Below are positions 19,686 to 27,882 of a stretch of DNA of 64,000 bases, in pieces. The first letter of the stretch is position 1. The number at the start of each line of letters is the position of its first letter. The stretch is from Verrucomicrobiota bacterium (GTDB lineage Bacteria > Verrucomicrobiota > Verrucomicrobiia > Limisphaerales > UBA9464). The stretch spans positions 62,001-126,000 of the forward strand of contig JAFLEF010000011.1 in assembly GCA_017309115.1 (NCBI GenBank). Direction: 5' to 3'. The notes beneath the pieces are model-generated. The model saw only the letters and a program-made list of their open reading frames with translations, had not been told where the DNA came from and searched no databases. The position numbers were made by a program, and so were the translations under genes.

Positions 19686-20420
19686 ATGAGCTCTGACTCC
19701 AAGTTGCCCGTTCACGCCGGTGCCAACGTGCCCCAGCATGTGGCCATCATCATGGACGGGAATGGTCGGTGGGCTAAGGCGCGGCATCGGCCCCGCTTTG
19801 AGGGACACCGAATCGGGGCGCACTCCGTCCGGGCGATCGTTCGGGCGGCTGGTGAACTGGGCATCAAGTACCTGACCTTGTATGCGTTTTCGGTGGAGAA
19901 CTGGAATCGTCCGAAGGAAGAGGTCGACACGCTGATGAAGTACCTCGCCCGGTACCTCAAGAGCGAGGAGTCGGAACTCCAGCGGAGCAACGTCCGGTTG
20001 GAAGCGATTGGTCAGATCTGGCGGTTGCCTGAGTTTGTGCAGAAGCAACTCGCGGAAACCCGCGCAGCCTTGGCGAAAAACAATGGGCTCACTTTGATCA
20101 TCGCTTTGAGTTACGGCGGTCGGACTGAGATCGTGGAAGCGGTGCGCGAACTGGCGGCCAAGGTGAAGTCGGGTCAGTTGGAGCCCGCAGAGATCACCGA
20201 GCGAGTTTTGGCCGATCATCTGTACACGCGACACTGGCCTGATCCGGACTTATTGATTCGGACCAGCGGTGAGATGCGCGTGAGCAATTTTCTACTGTGG
20301 CAGATTTCGTACGCCGAGTTTGTGGTGACGCCCACCTTGTGGCCCGATTTTAGGAAGCCCCAATTGGTGGAAGCGTTGGAAGAGTACGCCCGCCGCCATC
20401 GACGGTTCGGCGGCGTTTGA
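19686..20420 (+). CDS. uppS: Isoprenyl transferase (undecaprenyl diphosphate synthase)
   Basis: Cis-prenyltransferase making the C55 carrier lipid for peptidoglycan and surface glycans. It has 244 residues from ATG 19686. Signatures are HVAIIMDGNGRWAKAR (catalytic Asp24), GHRIGAHSVRAIVRA, YAFSVENWNRPKEEV, IALSYGGRTEIVEA, the substrate-binding PDPDLLIRTSGEMRVSNFL and ISYAEFVVTPTLWPDF. It follows purA by about 40 bases and may be co-transcribed with it. No cdsA or dxr follows, unlike the common cluster. Confidence 0.96.
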   Translation: MSSDSKLPVHAGANVPQHVAIIMDGNGRWAKARHRPRFEGHRIGAHSVRAIVRAAGELGIKYLTLYAFSVENWNRPKEEVDTLMKYLARYLKSEESELQRSNVRLEAIGQIWRLPEFVQKQLAETRAALAKNNGLTLIIALSYGGRTEIVEAVRELAAKVKSGQLEPAEITERVLADHLYTRHWPDPDLLIRTSGEMRVSNFLLWQISYAEFVVTPTLWPDFRKPQLVEALEEYARRHRRFGGV

Positions 20421-20433
20421 CGCCTAGTATCGA

Positions 20434-21636
20434 CTAGACGTATTGGCGAAGAGCAGCGACCAAAAAATAGGCGCCACCTGCAGCGACCAAGCCGGATCCA
20501 AACTGAAGGGTCCTGGAACCGAACCGATCCCCCCACTCCGCTCGCCCCGCCCGAAGCAGAGCCCAGAAAGGCAATCCGATCGCGAGGTGCCCCAGTTCGA
20601 CGCCGAGACAGAACGCCACAATGGCTCCAGCCAGGGCGGCGCCCGAAGTGCCGCCGAGCGCCTCATTTAATCCCCCAGCGAACCCTAGGCCATGGACCAA
20701 TCCAAAGCCGAAAGCGATTGCCAGTCGACTGGGAGACGACACTCGCTTGGGTGCCACTAGGTTTTCTACCGCGACGAAGACGATGCTGGCGGCGATGAAG
20801 GGTTCGACAAACCACGGCGGGAGTCGGAACAAACCCAAGGCCGAAAGCGTCACGGTCAGGGAATGCGCCAAAGTAAACGTCAGGATCAACTTCAGAAAAT
20901 CCCCCAGTGTGGCGGCAGCGAGAGCCAGTGCCGCTAGGAAAAGGAGGTGATCGTAGCCGTGAACGATATGCTCCACTCCCAACTTCAGATAATCCAGGAA
21001 ATGGACCGGAGGAGGAGTCGAGGACACGTCGTCCAAAATCGCTCGCTGGGCTGGGTCGGCACTCCTCGGGGAACTCGCACGAAGTTCCAACTGATACGGA
21101 AGATCGGCTCGGACGAGTCCGGCACCTAGTTCCTCGCGGTCGTTACCCTTAATCAGTAGGGCATAGGTCACGTCCCACGAGATGCCCGGGGCATAGCTGA
21201 ATTCCCGGAGGGTGGCCTGCCCAAATGTCAGTTCGTGAATTCCACGCGAAACGGGATATTCGAGATCGAAACTCACGTAAGTCTGATCCAGAAAGAGAGG
21301 GGAGTCGGCGGAAACGCCGACTCCTGCTTCGCTCAAGAGATGGAAATCCAGGACTTCTACCGGAAGTCGTTGGCCATCAGCGCGGACTTCGAGCACACGA
21401 CTGACGTATGCGCTGTGATTCGTCAGAGCCTGCAGCAGCGGTTCAAGAGCAACCGAGTTTGTGGAATCACCAAGTCGTTGCGCCACGGCAACTTCCCGCA
21501 AGGTTGCGGTCACGCGGCAGAGGACGCGGTTCGTTTCCACAACAGCCCACCACGAGTTCTGGATGAACGGGTGACCATTTGCTCTCACCAGCGAGCACAG
21601 GCCAATGCAGATCAACACCCAAGCGCGCGCGGTCAT
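20434..21636 (-). CDS. HupE/UreJ-family membrane protein
   Basis: 400 residues. A signal sequence (VLICIGLCSLVRANG) leads a periplasmic beta-rich domain (about 20-210). Then come six to seven membrane helices beginning at the diagnostic FLDYLKLGVEHIVHGYDHLL (His-rich first helix), followed by LTFTLAHSLTVTLSALGL, FGFGLVHGLGFAGGL and GVELGHLAIGLPFWALL. This histidine pattern is that of the HupE/UreJ_2 family, with HupE itself linked to nickel uptake. No hydrogenase or urease gene is in the window, so metal specificity is open. It lies 67 bases downstream of the NDH-2 gene. Confidence 0.85.
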   Translation of the reverse strand: MTARAWVLICIGLCSLVRANGHPFIQNSWWAVVETNRVLCRVTATLREVAVAQRLGDSTNSVALEPLLQALTNHSAYVSRVLEVRADGQRLPVEVLDFHLLSEAGVGVSADSPLFLDQTYVSFDLEYPVSRGIHELTFGQATLREFSYAPGISWDVTYALLIKGNDREELGAGLVRADLPYQLELRASSPRSADPAQRAILDDVSSTPPPVHFLDYLKLGVEHIVHGYDHLLFLAALALAAATLGDFLKLILTFTLAHSLTVTLSALGLFRLPPWFVEPFIAASIVFVAVENLVAPKRVSSPSRLAIAFGFGLVHGLGFAGGLNEALGGTSGAALAGAIVAFCLGVELGHLAIGLPFWALLRAGRAEWGDRFGSRTLQFGSGLVAAGGAYFLVAALRQYV

Positions 21637-21703
21637 TCCGTGAAAAGGATGGAATGGTCGGGAGCTCGACGGAAGCCGGGAGTTAGAGACAAGTTCCCCG
21701 ACT

Positions 21704-22957
21704 TCACCACTTCAATCCCGTGATGATGCGAGCACCCCGCTTGTAGGTGAGGTAGCTGTAGAACCACTGCCACAGCACCGCGACCCGATTTCGGAATCCG
21801 ATGAGGAAAATCAGGTGTACGAACAGCCATGCCAGCCAAGCTGGATACCCGGAGAACTCCAATGGCCCCATCTTGGCCACGGCGGCGGAGCGGCCAATGG
21901 TCGCCATCGAACCCTTGTCCCAGTAACGAAACGGCACTCGTCGAGGTCGTGCGTCCAGCTCGCTCTCTAGTATGCGGGCCACGTGTTGACCCGCCTGAAT
22001 GGCGGCCGGTGAGACCCCCGGAACGGTCACACCGTTGGGATCCACGAGGGCGATGGCATCACCAATGACAAAGATCGAGGGATGATCAGGAATGCTCAGA
22101 TCCGGCCTAACTTGAACCCGACCCGCCCGGTCGCGGGGTGCTCCGAGCGCCGCTGTGAGCGGCGATGCAGAAACGCCGGCGGCCCAGAGGATGTTGCCTG
22201 CTTCGATGACCTCGCCACTCTGAAGAGTCACAGTGCCTTGGGAAATCTCGCGGACCAAGGTGCCGCAGCGAATTTCGACGCCTAAGGCCTTCAGCTGTTC
22301 TTCCCCGCGGATTCCCAACGTTTCAGGAAACTGGCCGAGAATATGGTGACTCCCTTCGATCAGGATCACTCGGGTCTGGCCGGGATCAATCCGTCGAAAA
22401 TCCTGCCGGAGAACATGTTGGGCCAATTCGGCGCACGCGCCGGCCAATTCCACTCCAGTGGGGCCACCGCCGATCACCACAATGGTCATGAGTCGCTGCT
22501 GTTCCTTCGGGTCGAGGGAATTCTCTGCCTGCTCAAAGGCCAGCAGCACCTCCCGGCGGATCCGTTGGGCGTCAGCGAGGGACTTCAATCCCGGGGCAAA
22601 CGCCTCCCATTCCGGATGTCCGAAATAGCTGGTCCGACCGCCGAGCGCGAAGATCAAGTAATCAAAGGGCAGGGAATTGCCGTCCACCACCACCCGCTTT
22701 TCAGTGGGTAGGATTGATTCCACGTTGCCGAGGCGGACGCTGAGATCGGTACGATCGCGGAGAATGGAGCGAATCGGTTGGGCAATCTCGGCCGCCGAGA
22801 GTCCCGCAGTGGCCACCTGGTACAGCAGCGGTTGGAACAAGTGGTGGTTTTGGCGATCCACCAGGGTAATCTCCGCGGCGGGATGGCGGAATGCTTGGCA
22901 AAAGGCCAAGCCGCCGAAACCGGCCCCCAGTACAACGACCCGTTTCTTGGATTCCAT
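21704..22957 (-). CDS. ndh: Type II NADH dehydrogenase (NDH-2)
   Basis: Single-subunit, non-proton-pumping NADH:quinone oxidoreductase at the inner membrane face, 417 residues. The FAD site is VVVLGAGFGGLAF (residue 6 on), NHHLFQPLLYQVAT is the family hallmark, the NADH site is IVVIGGGPTGVELAG (about 160), and the second FAD motif is SIFVIGDAIAL. The quinone-side block GVSPAAIQAGQHVAR is present. The C-terminal about 60 residues are hydrophobic/amphipathic (WLAWLFVHLIFLIGFRNRVA) for membrane attachment. It lies between agmatine deiminase and the HupE-like gene on the same strand. Confidence 0.92.
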   Translation of the reverse strand: MESKKRVVVLGAGFGGLAFCQAFRHPAAEITLVDRQNHHLFQPLLYQVATAGLSAAEIAQPIRSILRDRTDLSVRLGNVESILPTEKRVVVDGNSLPFDYLIFALGGRTSYFGHPEWEAFAPGLKSLADAQRIRREVLLAFEQAENSLDPKEQQRLMTIVVIGGGPTGVELAGACAELAQHVLRQDFRRIDPGQTRVILIEGSHHILGQFPETLGIRGEEQLKALGVEIRCGTLVREISQGTVTLQSGEVIEAGNILWAAGVSASPLTAALGAPRDRAGRVQVRPDLSIPDHPSIFVIGDAIALVDPNGVTVPGVSPAAIQAGQHVARILESELDARPRRVPFRYWDKGSMATIGRSAAVAKMGPLEFSGYPAWLAWLFVHLIFLIGFRNRVAVLWQWFYSYLTYKRGARIITGLKW

Positions 22958-23019
22958 GATCCACCGTTGCCCGAGTCGGGAGTAAGGGAAAGCCGGAACC
23001 CGGAAGTATTATGGCTTCC

Positions 23020-24072
23020 TCAGGCAGGCTCCTGCTGGCTGATGCAATGAAAGGAGCCCAATCCCCAGATTAAATCGGTGGAGTCGATTCCCACGACCTT
23101 ACGGTCGGGAAACTCCCGCTGGAGGAGTTCCAAGGCCCGGTTGTCGTTGGGGTCCCGGTAGGTCGGAACGATCACCCGACCGTTGGCGATGTAGAAGTTG
23201 GCGTAGCTGGCTGGAAGGCGCTGGTCCTCGTACTCCAAGCGCCGAGGCATGGGCAGTTCGACGATTTTCAGCGGTTGTTGGTCCTGATCCGTCATGGTTC
23301 GGAGTCGCCGAAGGTTCTCCTGAAGGAGTTCGTAGTTTTCGTCGGCCGGATCTTCCTCGACCACCGTGACGACCGTGGTGGGATTCACGAAACGGGTGAG
23401 ATCGTCGATATGCCCGTCGGTATCGTCTCCGACGATGCCGTCGCCCAGCCAGAGCACGTGTCGGACACCCAGGTAACTGCGAAGGTACTGTTCGATTTGG
23501 GCCCGATTCAGTTCCGGATTGCGATTGGGGTTGAGTAAGCAGGCCTCAGTGGTGAGAACGGTGCCGCGGCCATTAACCTCCAGCGAGCCTCCTTCCATGA
23601 CGATTCCAGGTTGAAACAGGGGAAGCCCGCGCAGGTTGGCGATGTGTTGCGGGATGGCGTCGTCGAGATCGAACGGAGGGTATTTGTTGCCCCAGGCGTT
23701 GTAACCCCAATCCACGACGGCGCGATCACGTCCATTGGGTCCATCCCGAACAACGAAAATTGGGCCATGGTCCCGGCACCATGGTTCGTACGCTTGGAAG
23801 AGGTGGAGATGAACCCGTTCCAAGGGCACATGGTGACGGCGGAGAACGCGCCGAATCTCTTCGGCGAGTTCTTCGTTCCAGACGTTGATGTGGACCTCTT
23901 CACCTCGCGTCAGGTGGAAGACAAACTGACCATAAACGTCAGGGACAGGTTCGTACTTGCCGGGAAAGCTGATTCCATTCGGTCGGGGCCAAGTCAACCA
24001 GGTGGCGTGATGCGGTTCCCATTCTGCGGGCATCCGATAGCCGAGTTCCAAGGGGGAGTGGGCGCTGCTCAT
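23020..24072 (-). CDS. aguA: Agmatine deiminase
   Basis: Hydrolyses agmatine to N-carbamoylputrescine and ammonia in polyamine synthesis and arginine breakdown. It is a guanidino-modifying fold of 350 residues. Visible blocks are RMPAEWEPHHATWLTWP (N-terminus), EPWCRDHGPIFVV, GIVMEGGSLEVNGRGTVLTT, DGHIDDLTRFV with the catalytic His-x-Asp, and the C-terminal nucleophile Cys in GSFHCISQQ. All catalytic residues are present. It sits just upstream of, and divergent from, glnK-amtB, a suggestive neighbourhood because it releases ammonia. Confidence 0.95.
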   Translation of the reverse strand: MSSAHSPLELGYRMPAEWEPHHATWLTWPRPNGISFPGKYEPVPDVYGQFVFHLTRGEEVHINVWNEELAEEIRRVLRRHHVPLERVHLHLFQAYEPWCRDHGPIFVVRDGPNGRDRAVVDWGYNAWGNKYPPFDLDDAIPQHIANLRGLPLFQPGIVMEGGSLEVNGRGTVLTTEACLLNPNRNPELNRAQIEQYLRSYLGVRHVLWLGDGIVGDDTDGHIDDLTRFVNPTTVVTVVEEDPADENYELLQENLRRLRTMTDQDQQPLKIVELPMPRRLEYEDQRLPASYANFYIANGRVIVPTYRDPNDNRALELLQREFPDRKVVGIDSTDLIWGLGSFHCISQQEPA

Positions 24073-24362
24073 GTTGTGCCAGGGATCGAAAACCAGTTGG
24101 GGGAAGGAGGCGAGGCGGGAAGTGCCAAGAGTCGGTTGTCATCGGCCCGGTGCTTTGGCGACCAGGAAACATCGGGCCCCGGTGTTTGCGATTGTATTCA
24201 TGGTTCACGGAGGGATGCCGCATCTGATTCATTTAGTGGCGCCTGATCAAAATTCGCCAGTTAACCCCGGGGCAAATGGCTGGGGTAGGCCGCTTTCAGG
24301 AATTTTAAATAATTGGTAGAGAGGGTTTTAAAAGTGGTGTGGCTGGGGTGGTTTCAGAGGGC
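24073..24362. other. Divergent intergenic region upstream of glnK
   Basis: Non-coding stretch between aguA (minus) and the glnK promoter (plus). It becomes AT-rich near 24300-24340 (TTTTAAATAATTGG) and has repeated GGGGT/TGGGG strings. Enhancer sites for an NtrC-type activator would be expected here, about 100-150 bases upstream of the sigma-54 element. I could not recognise a clean palindrome. Confidence 0.4.
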
Positions 24363-24379
24363 TGGCATCCCTAGTGCTT
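24363..24379 (+). promoter_or_regulatory. Sigma-54 promoter of glnK-amtB
   Basis: TGGCATCCCTAGTGCTT carries GG at 24364-24365 and GC at 24376-24377, exactly the -24/-12 spacing of RpoN promoters (consensus TGGCAC-N5-TTGCA). It predicts a transcript start near 24389 and a leader of about 90 bases before glnK. This is the gene type expected to be RpoN/NtrC controlled. Confidence 0.8.
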
Positions 24380-24405
24380 GGGAAGGGCAAACCCGATGTC
24401 GTTGA

Positions 24406-24816
<411 letters not shown>

Positions 24817-24853
24817 GGGCTGCACAATTTTTAACCAACTCAAAATCCCCCCT

Positions 24854-26254
24854 ATGAAGAAGCTTTTTCTCTCCCTCCTTTGCTTGGTCGGAATGGCCGG
24901 GTTTATGGCTTTGGCCCAGGAAGCCAAGGAACCCACGCTGGAACAGCGAATCGCTGATCTGGAAGCCTACATGAACAACGGCGCTCGGACGCCTGATGTC
25001 GCGTCCAAAGTGGCAGGCCCAGGGCCGGGTCACAACGCCTGGCAAATGGTCAGCACAGCGCTCGTTCTGTTCATGACCCTTCCGGGTTTGGCGTTGTTCT
25101 ACGGCGGTTTGGTCCGCAAAAAGAACGTTCTTTCGGTGCTCGCTCAATGCTTGGGAATCGCTTGCATGATCACTCCGCTCTGGTGGCTCTGCGGCTACAG
25201 CCTCTCCTTTGCCGGTTCGGGCTCAATCATTGGCGACATGTCCAACGCCATGTTCAATGGCGTCGAGTCGACCAAGGTTGGGGCGGGGTACCACTGGATC
25301 AGCGACAGCATGTGGGCAATGTTCCAGTTGACCTTTGCAATCATCACCCCGGCGTTGATTGTGGGTGCGATTGCTGAGCGCATGAAGTTTTCGGCGATCA
25401 TGGCCTTCGTGCTGGTCTGGATGTTCATTGTGTACTTCCCGCTGGCCCACATGGTTTGGTCGGTCAACGGCTTTATGTGCGGTGCGTTGAATCCCAAGGC
25501 TACCATTAAGGCCTTGGATTTTGCCGGCGGCACTGTGGTTCACATGAGCTCCGGATGGAGCGCGTTGGTTTTGTGCATGATCCTCGGAAAACGCATCGGC
25601 TTCGGTAAGGAGCCCATGCCGCCACACAGCATGGTCCTCTGCATGGTTGGCACGGGCATGCTCTGGGTGGGATGGTACGGATTCAACGCCGGTTCGGCTT
25701 TGGGTGCCGACGCCATTGCTGCCAATGCCTTCACAACGACAACTCTTGCGGCGGCCGTTGCCGGTCTGGCTTGGGCGGTTGCGGAATGGGCTCTTCGCGG
25801 TAAGCCGAGTGTTCTTGGATTCTGCTCCGGTATCGTCGCAGGTTTGGTGGTGATCACTCCCGCTTGCGGTTTCGTTTCCACCACCTCCGCTGTTATCATG
25901 GGCGTACTAGCGGGTGTCGTTCCTTTCGTGGCTGTGACCTATCTGAAGAAGATGCTTGGCTATGATGACGCGCTGGACACGTTTGGCGTTCACGGTGTGG
26001 GTGGAACTCTGGGGGCCCTCCTAACAGGTATCTTCGCCGACGAAAAAGTGAACTCAGTCGTGGCCGGTGTTAAGGACGGGCTGCTGATGTCCCAGATCAA
26101 AGCGATTGTCGTGACGATGGTTCTCTCCATCGTGGCGACCGCAGTCATCGCCCTGATCATCAAGGCTGTTATCGGTCTGCGCCCGACACCTGAACAAGAG
26201 ACCCAAGGGCTCGATATCAGCGATCACAACGAAGAGGGCTATTCTTCGGTGTAG
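24854..26254 (+). CDS. amtB: Ammonium transporter AmtB
   Basis: Trimeric ammonium channel, 466 residues from ATG 24854. The signal peptide MKKLFLSLLCLVGMAGFMAL is followed by a roughly 45-residue charged periplasmic stretch (EPTLEQRIADLEAYM) that is longer than usual. Eleven membrane helices follow. The conserved pore residues are visible: FAGGTVVHMSSGWSALV (first twin His) and DTFGVHGVGGTLGALLTG (second twin His). The Amt signature region DFAGG and the ALFYGGLVRKKNVLS block are present. GlnK encoded upstream is its expected gate. Confidence 0.96.
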   Translation: MKKLFLSLLCLVGMAGFMALAQEAKEPTLEQRIADLEAYMNNGARTPDVASKVAGPGPGHNAWQMVSTALVLFMTLPGLALFYGGLVRKKNVLSVLAQCLGIACMITPLWWLCGYSLSFAGSGSIIGDMSNAMFNGVESTKVGAGYHWISDSMWAMFQLTFAIITPALIVGAIAERMKFSAIMAFVLVWMFIVYFPLAHMVWSVNGFMCGALNPKATIKALDFAGGTVVHMSSGWSALVLCMILGKRIGFGKEPMPPHSMVLCMVGTGMLWVGWYGFNAGSALGADAIAANAFTTTTLAAAVAGLAWAVAEWALRGKPSVLGFCSGIVAGLVVITPACGFVSTTSAVIMGVLAGVVPFVAVTYLKKMLGYDDALDTFGVHGVGGTLGALLTGIFADEKVNSVVAGVKDGLLMSQIKAIVVTMVLSIVATAVIALIIKAVIGLRPTPEQETQGLDISDHNEEGYSSV

Positions 26255-26270
26255 TCTCCATACTTATTTC

Positions 26271-26329
26271 AGCTGCCTGCCAATAAATGCGGCCCGTGAG
26301 CCGCCTTGGCAGGCAGCTCTTTTTTTTTT
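26271..26329 (+). terminator. Branched intrinsic terminator after amtB
   Basis: A 13-bp stem, AGCTGCCTGCCAA with TTGGCAGGCAGCT, encloses a second small hairpin (GCGGC, loop CCGTGA, GCCGC). Ten T follow at once. This is a very strong terminator between amtB and the convergent PP2C gene. Confidence 0.93.
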
Positions 26330-26352
26330 GACGACTAACGGAACGTCTTCCC

Positions 26353-27189
26353 TCACTGGACTTCAATCACCAGCGCAGTCGTGTTGTCCCGGCCGTCCTG
26401 TTCCACTGAGGCTTCGACCAACAGTTTCGCCGGGTTTTGTGATTGGGCGCGAGCAGAGCGAAGCAGATCCACCAATTGATGTCCGTAAAGGCCTTCTGTT
26501 AGCCCGTCCGAACAGATCAGGAACTGGTCTCCGGATTCGAATCCGACGGACCCGACTTGGGGGTCCACAAACTGATTGCCTCCCCCGAGGGCCTTTTGCA
26601 GGACATTCCGCCGGGGATGGGAACGGGCTTCTCGCTCGTTGATTTTCCCTTGGCGAAACAACCAGCCCACGTAGGTGTCATCGTGGCTGAGTTGGCGAAT
26701 CTCCGTTGCTTGTTTGGGCAGGTAGTAAATGCGGCTGTCGCCAATGTGACCAAAGTACATCCACTGCGGCGTGAACCAGCACAAACTCAGGGTGGTCTCC
26801 ATTCCGGAGCATTCGTCATAACTGCTGCCCACATACACCAAGGCTCGGTGAATTTTGGTGAACAGTTCGTTCAGGACGTCTGAGAAGCCGGCGTCCAAGC
26901 CGGCTGCCTTGTGATGAAAGCTGCGCGGAAGCAGTTTGGTGATTTGTTCCACTGCGATCCGGCTCGCGAATTCGCCGGCGCTCGCCCCCCCCATTCCGTC
27001 GCAAACGGCGAAGGCCCGGTCGACGATGTCCAGTGATCCTTCGCCCAGACGTCCCAGCAATTGGACTTCGCGGGCGTCAAACTGGAGACCGAGAAAGGAA
27101 TCCTCGTTGTTCTTCCGAACTCTACCGCGGTCGGTCCACCCGTGCCATTTGAGTCGGGGAGCGTTGGATTCAATTGGGGAAGGGGCCAT
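26353..27189 (-). CDS. PP2C-family serine/threonine phosphatase
   Basis: Metal-dependent protein phosphatase of 278 residues. Motifs in order are GRVRKNNEDSFLG (Asp ligand, residue about 30), AFAVCDGMGGASAGE (about 60), GHIGDSRIYYL (about 145), FLICSDGLTEGLYGHQL (about 220) and the C-terminal GRDNTTALVIEV. All metal-binding aspartates are present. No membrane segment or regulatory domain is seen, so it is cytosolic. It follows the kinase-like gene by two bases in one transcript. The pair lies between amtB and glutamine synthetase. Confidence 0.92.
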   Translation of the reverse strand: MAPSPIESNAPRLKWHGWTDRGRVRKNNEDSFLGLQFDAREVQLLGRLGEGSLDIVDRAFAVCDGMGGASAGEFASRIAVEQITKLLPRSFHHKAAGLDAGFSDVLNELFTKIHRALVYVGSSYDECSGMETTLSLCWFTPQWMYFGHIGDSRIYYLPKQATEIRQLSHDDTYVGWLFRQGKINEREARSHPRRNVLQKALGGGNQFVDPQVGSVGFESGDQFLICSDGLTEGLYGHQLVDLLRSARAQSQNPAKLLVEASVEQDGRDNTTALVIEVQ

Positions 27190-27191
27190 TC

Positions 27192-27584
27192 TCAGGGGTT
27201 CTCCGAGGGCGAGGGAAGCAGGGTGGCAAACTCGAAATCAATGATGCAGAAGCGTCCGTCAGCCTGGCGGTAGGTCACGTTGCGCATCTCCGGGTCATCG
27301 TGCCGCACCCCGAAGTGTTCCAACTCAGCGAAAATCTCGCGGAGTCGGGGTAGGTCGAGATGCTCGACCCGGGTGCCACAGTTGGTCGTCACGATTCGAA
27401 GTCGTTGGTCGTCGGCTTCTAGAAGGCGAGGCACAAAGGGACAGTTCCGTTCTTCCAAGTGGCGAAGGATCCGGACTTCGTTTTTGAACCGCTGGGGAGC
27501 GTCTGGACCGTGATAGACCTTGATCACCCGACCATCAAAGGTCAGATGCACGGTGGCCCGCAGGGTGTCCTTCACTTTGAGCAT
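27192..27584 (-). CDS. Minimal protein-kinase-like protein (130 aa)
   Basis: Unusually small kinase-fold candidate. By eye it keeps a VIK lysine (K22), an alpha-C glutamate (E36 in KNEVRILRHLEE), a catalytic-loop pattern H-x-D-x4-N (H95, D97, N102 in VRHDDPEMRNV) and a DFG-like DFE (D116). It lacks both a glycine-rich loop and the whole C-lobe after DFE. It could be a RIO/Bud32- or aminoglycoside-kinase-like enzyme, or a pseudokinase. It is translationally adjacent to the PP2C gene (two-base gap), which hints at an opposing kinase/phosphatase pair. Confidence 0.65.
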   Translation of the reverse strand: MLKVKDTLRATVHLTFDGRVIKVYHGPDAPQRFKNEVRILRHLEERNCPFVPRLLEADDQRLRIVTTNCGTRVEHLDLPRLREIFAELEHFGVRHDDPEMRNVTYRQADGRFCIIDFEFATLLPSPSENP

Positions 27585-27811
27585 ACAAGGAATCGGTTCG
27601 GAAGGGAGTCTGGCAGGTGGCAGGTCCGGGGCGGAACCAGATGAATGAGTTTAAAGGTCGCTTTGGCTAAATCCGTTCAGACTGGGTAAAGGCGGTCAGG
27701 CCGTTTCAAGACAGGGTGCTCTTCGCCACAAATTATGGCGTAGAAGTTCTGGTCTATCTAGCAGGATTTCAATTGGTTGCTTCACTTAGGGAAGGCACCA
27801 AAGGCTTGACG
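27585..27811. other. Divergent intergenic region upstream of glutamine synthetase
   Basis: Non-coding region between the kinase-like gene (minus) and the sigma-54 element (plus). TGGCAGG and GTGGCAGG occur near 27610-27625, but without a correctly spaced GC. I see no gene here; activator sites are expected but not recognised. Confidence 0.35.
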
Positions 27812-27828
27812 TGGCATCCAAGGTGCTC
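27812..27828 (+). promoter_or_regulatory. Sigma-54 promoter of glutamine synthetase
   Basis: TGGCATCCAAGGTGCTC has GG at 27813-27814 and GC at 27825-27826, the exact RpoN -24/-12 spacing. It shares TGGCATCC and GTGCT at the same positions with the glnK element. Its location rules out the in-frame GTG at 27811 as the translation start and supports ATG 27883, leaving a leader of about 45 bases. Confidence 0.8.
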
Positions 27829-27882
27829 CATCAATTCGGTTCATTCATCCAGAGTTCATTAATCAAATCTTCATTGACATCC

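Noticed and set aside
27608-27626. TGGCAGG repeats resembling half a sigma-54 site
   Set aside because: No GC at the correct distance for a -12 element.
27811-27882. Upstream GTG extension of glutamine synthetase
   Set aside because: The extra codons run through the sigma-54 promoter and do not look like a GSII N-terminus.
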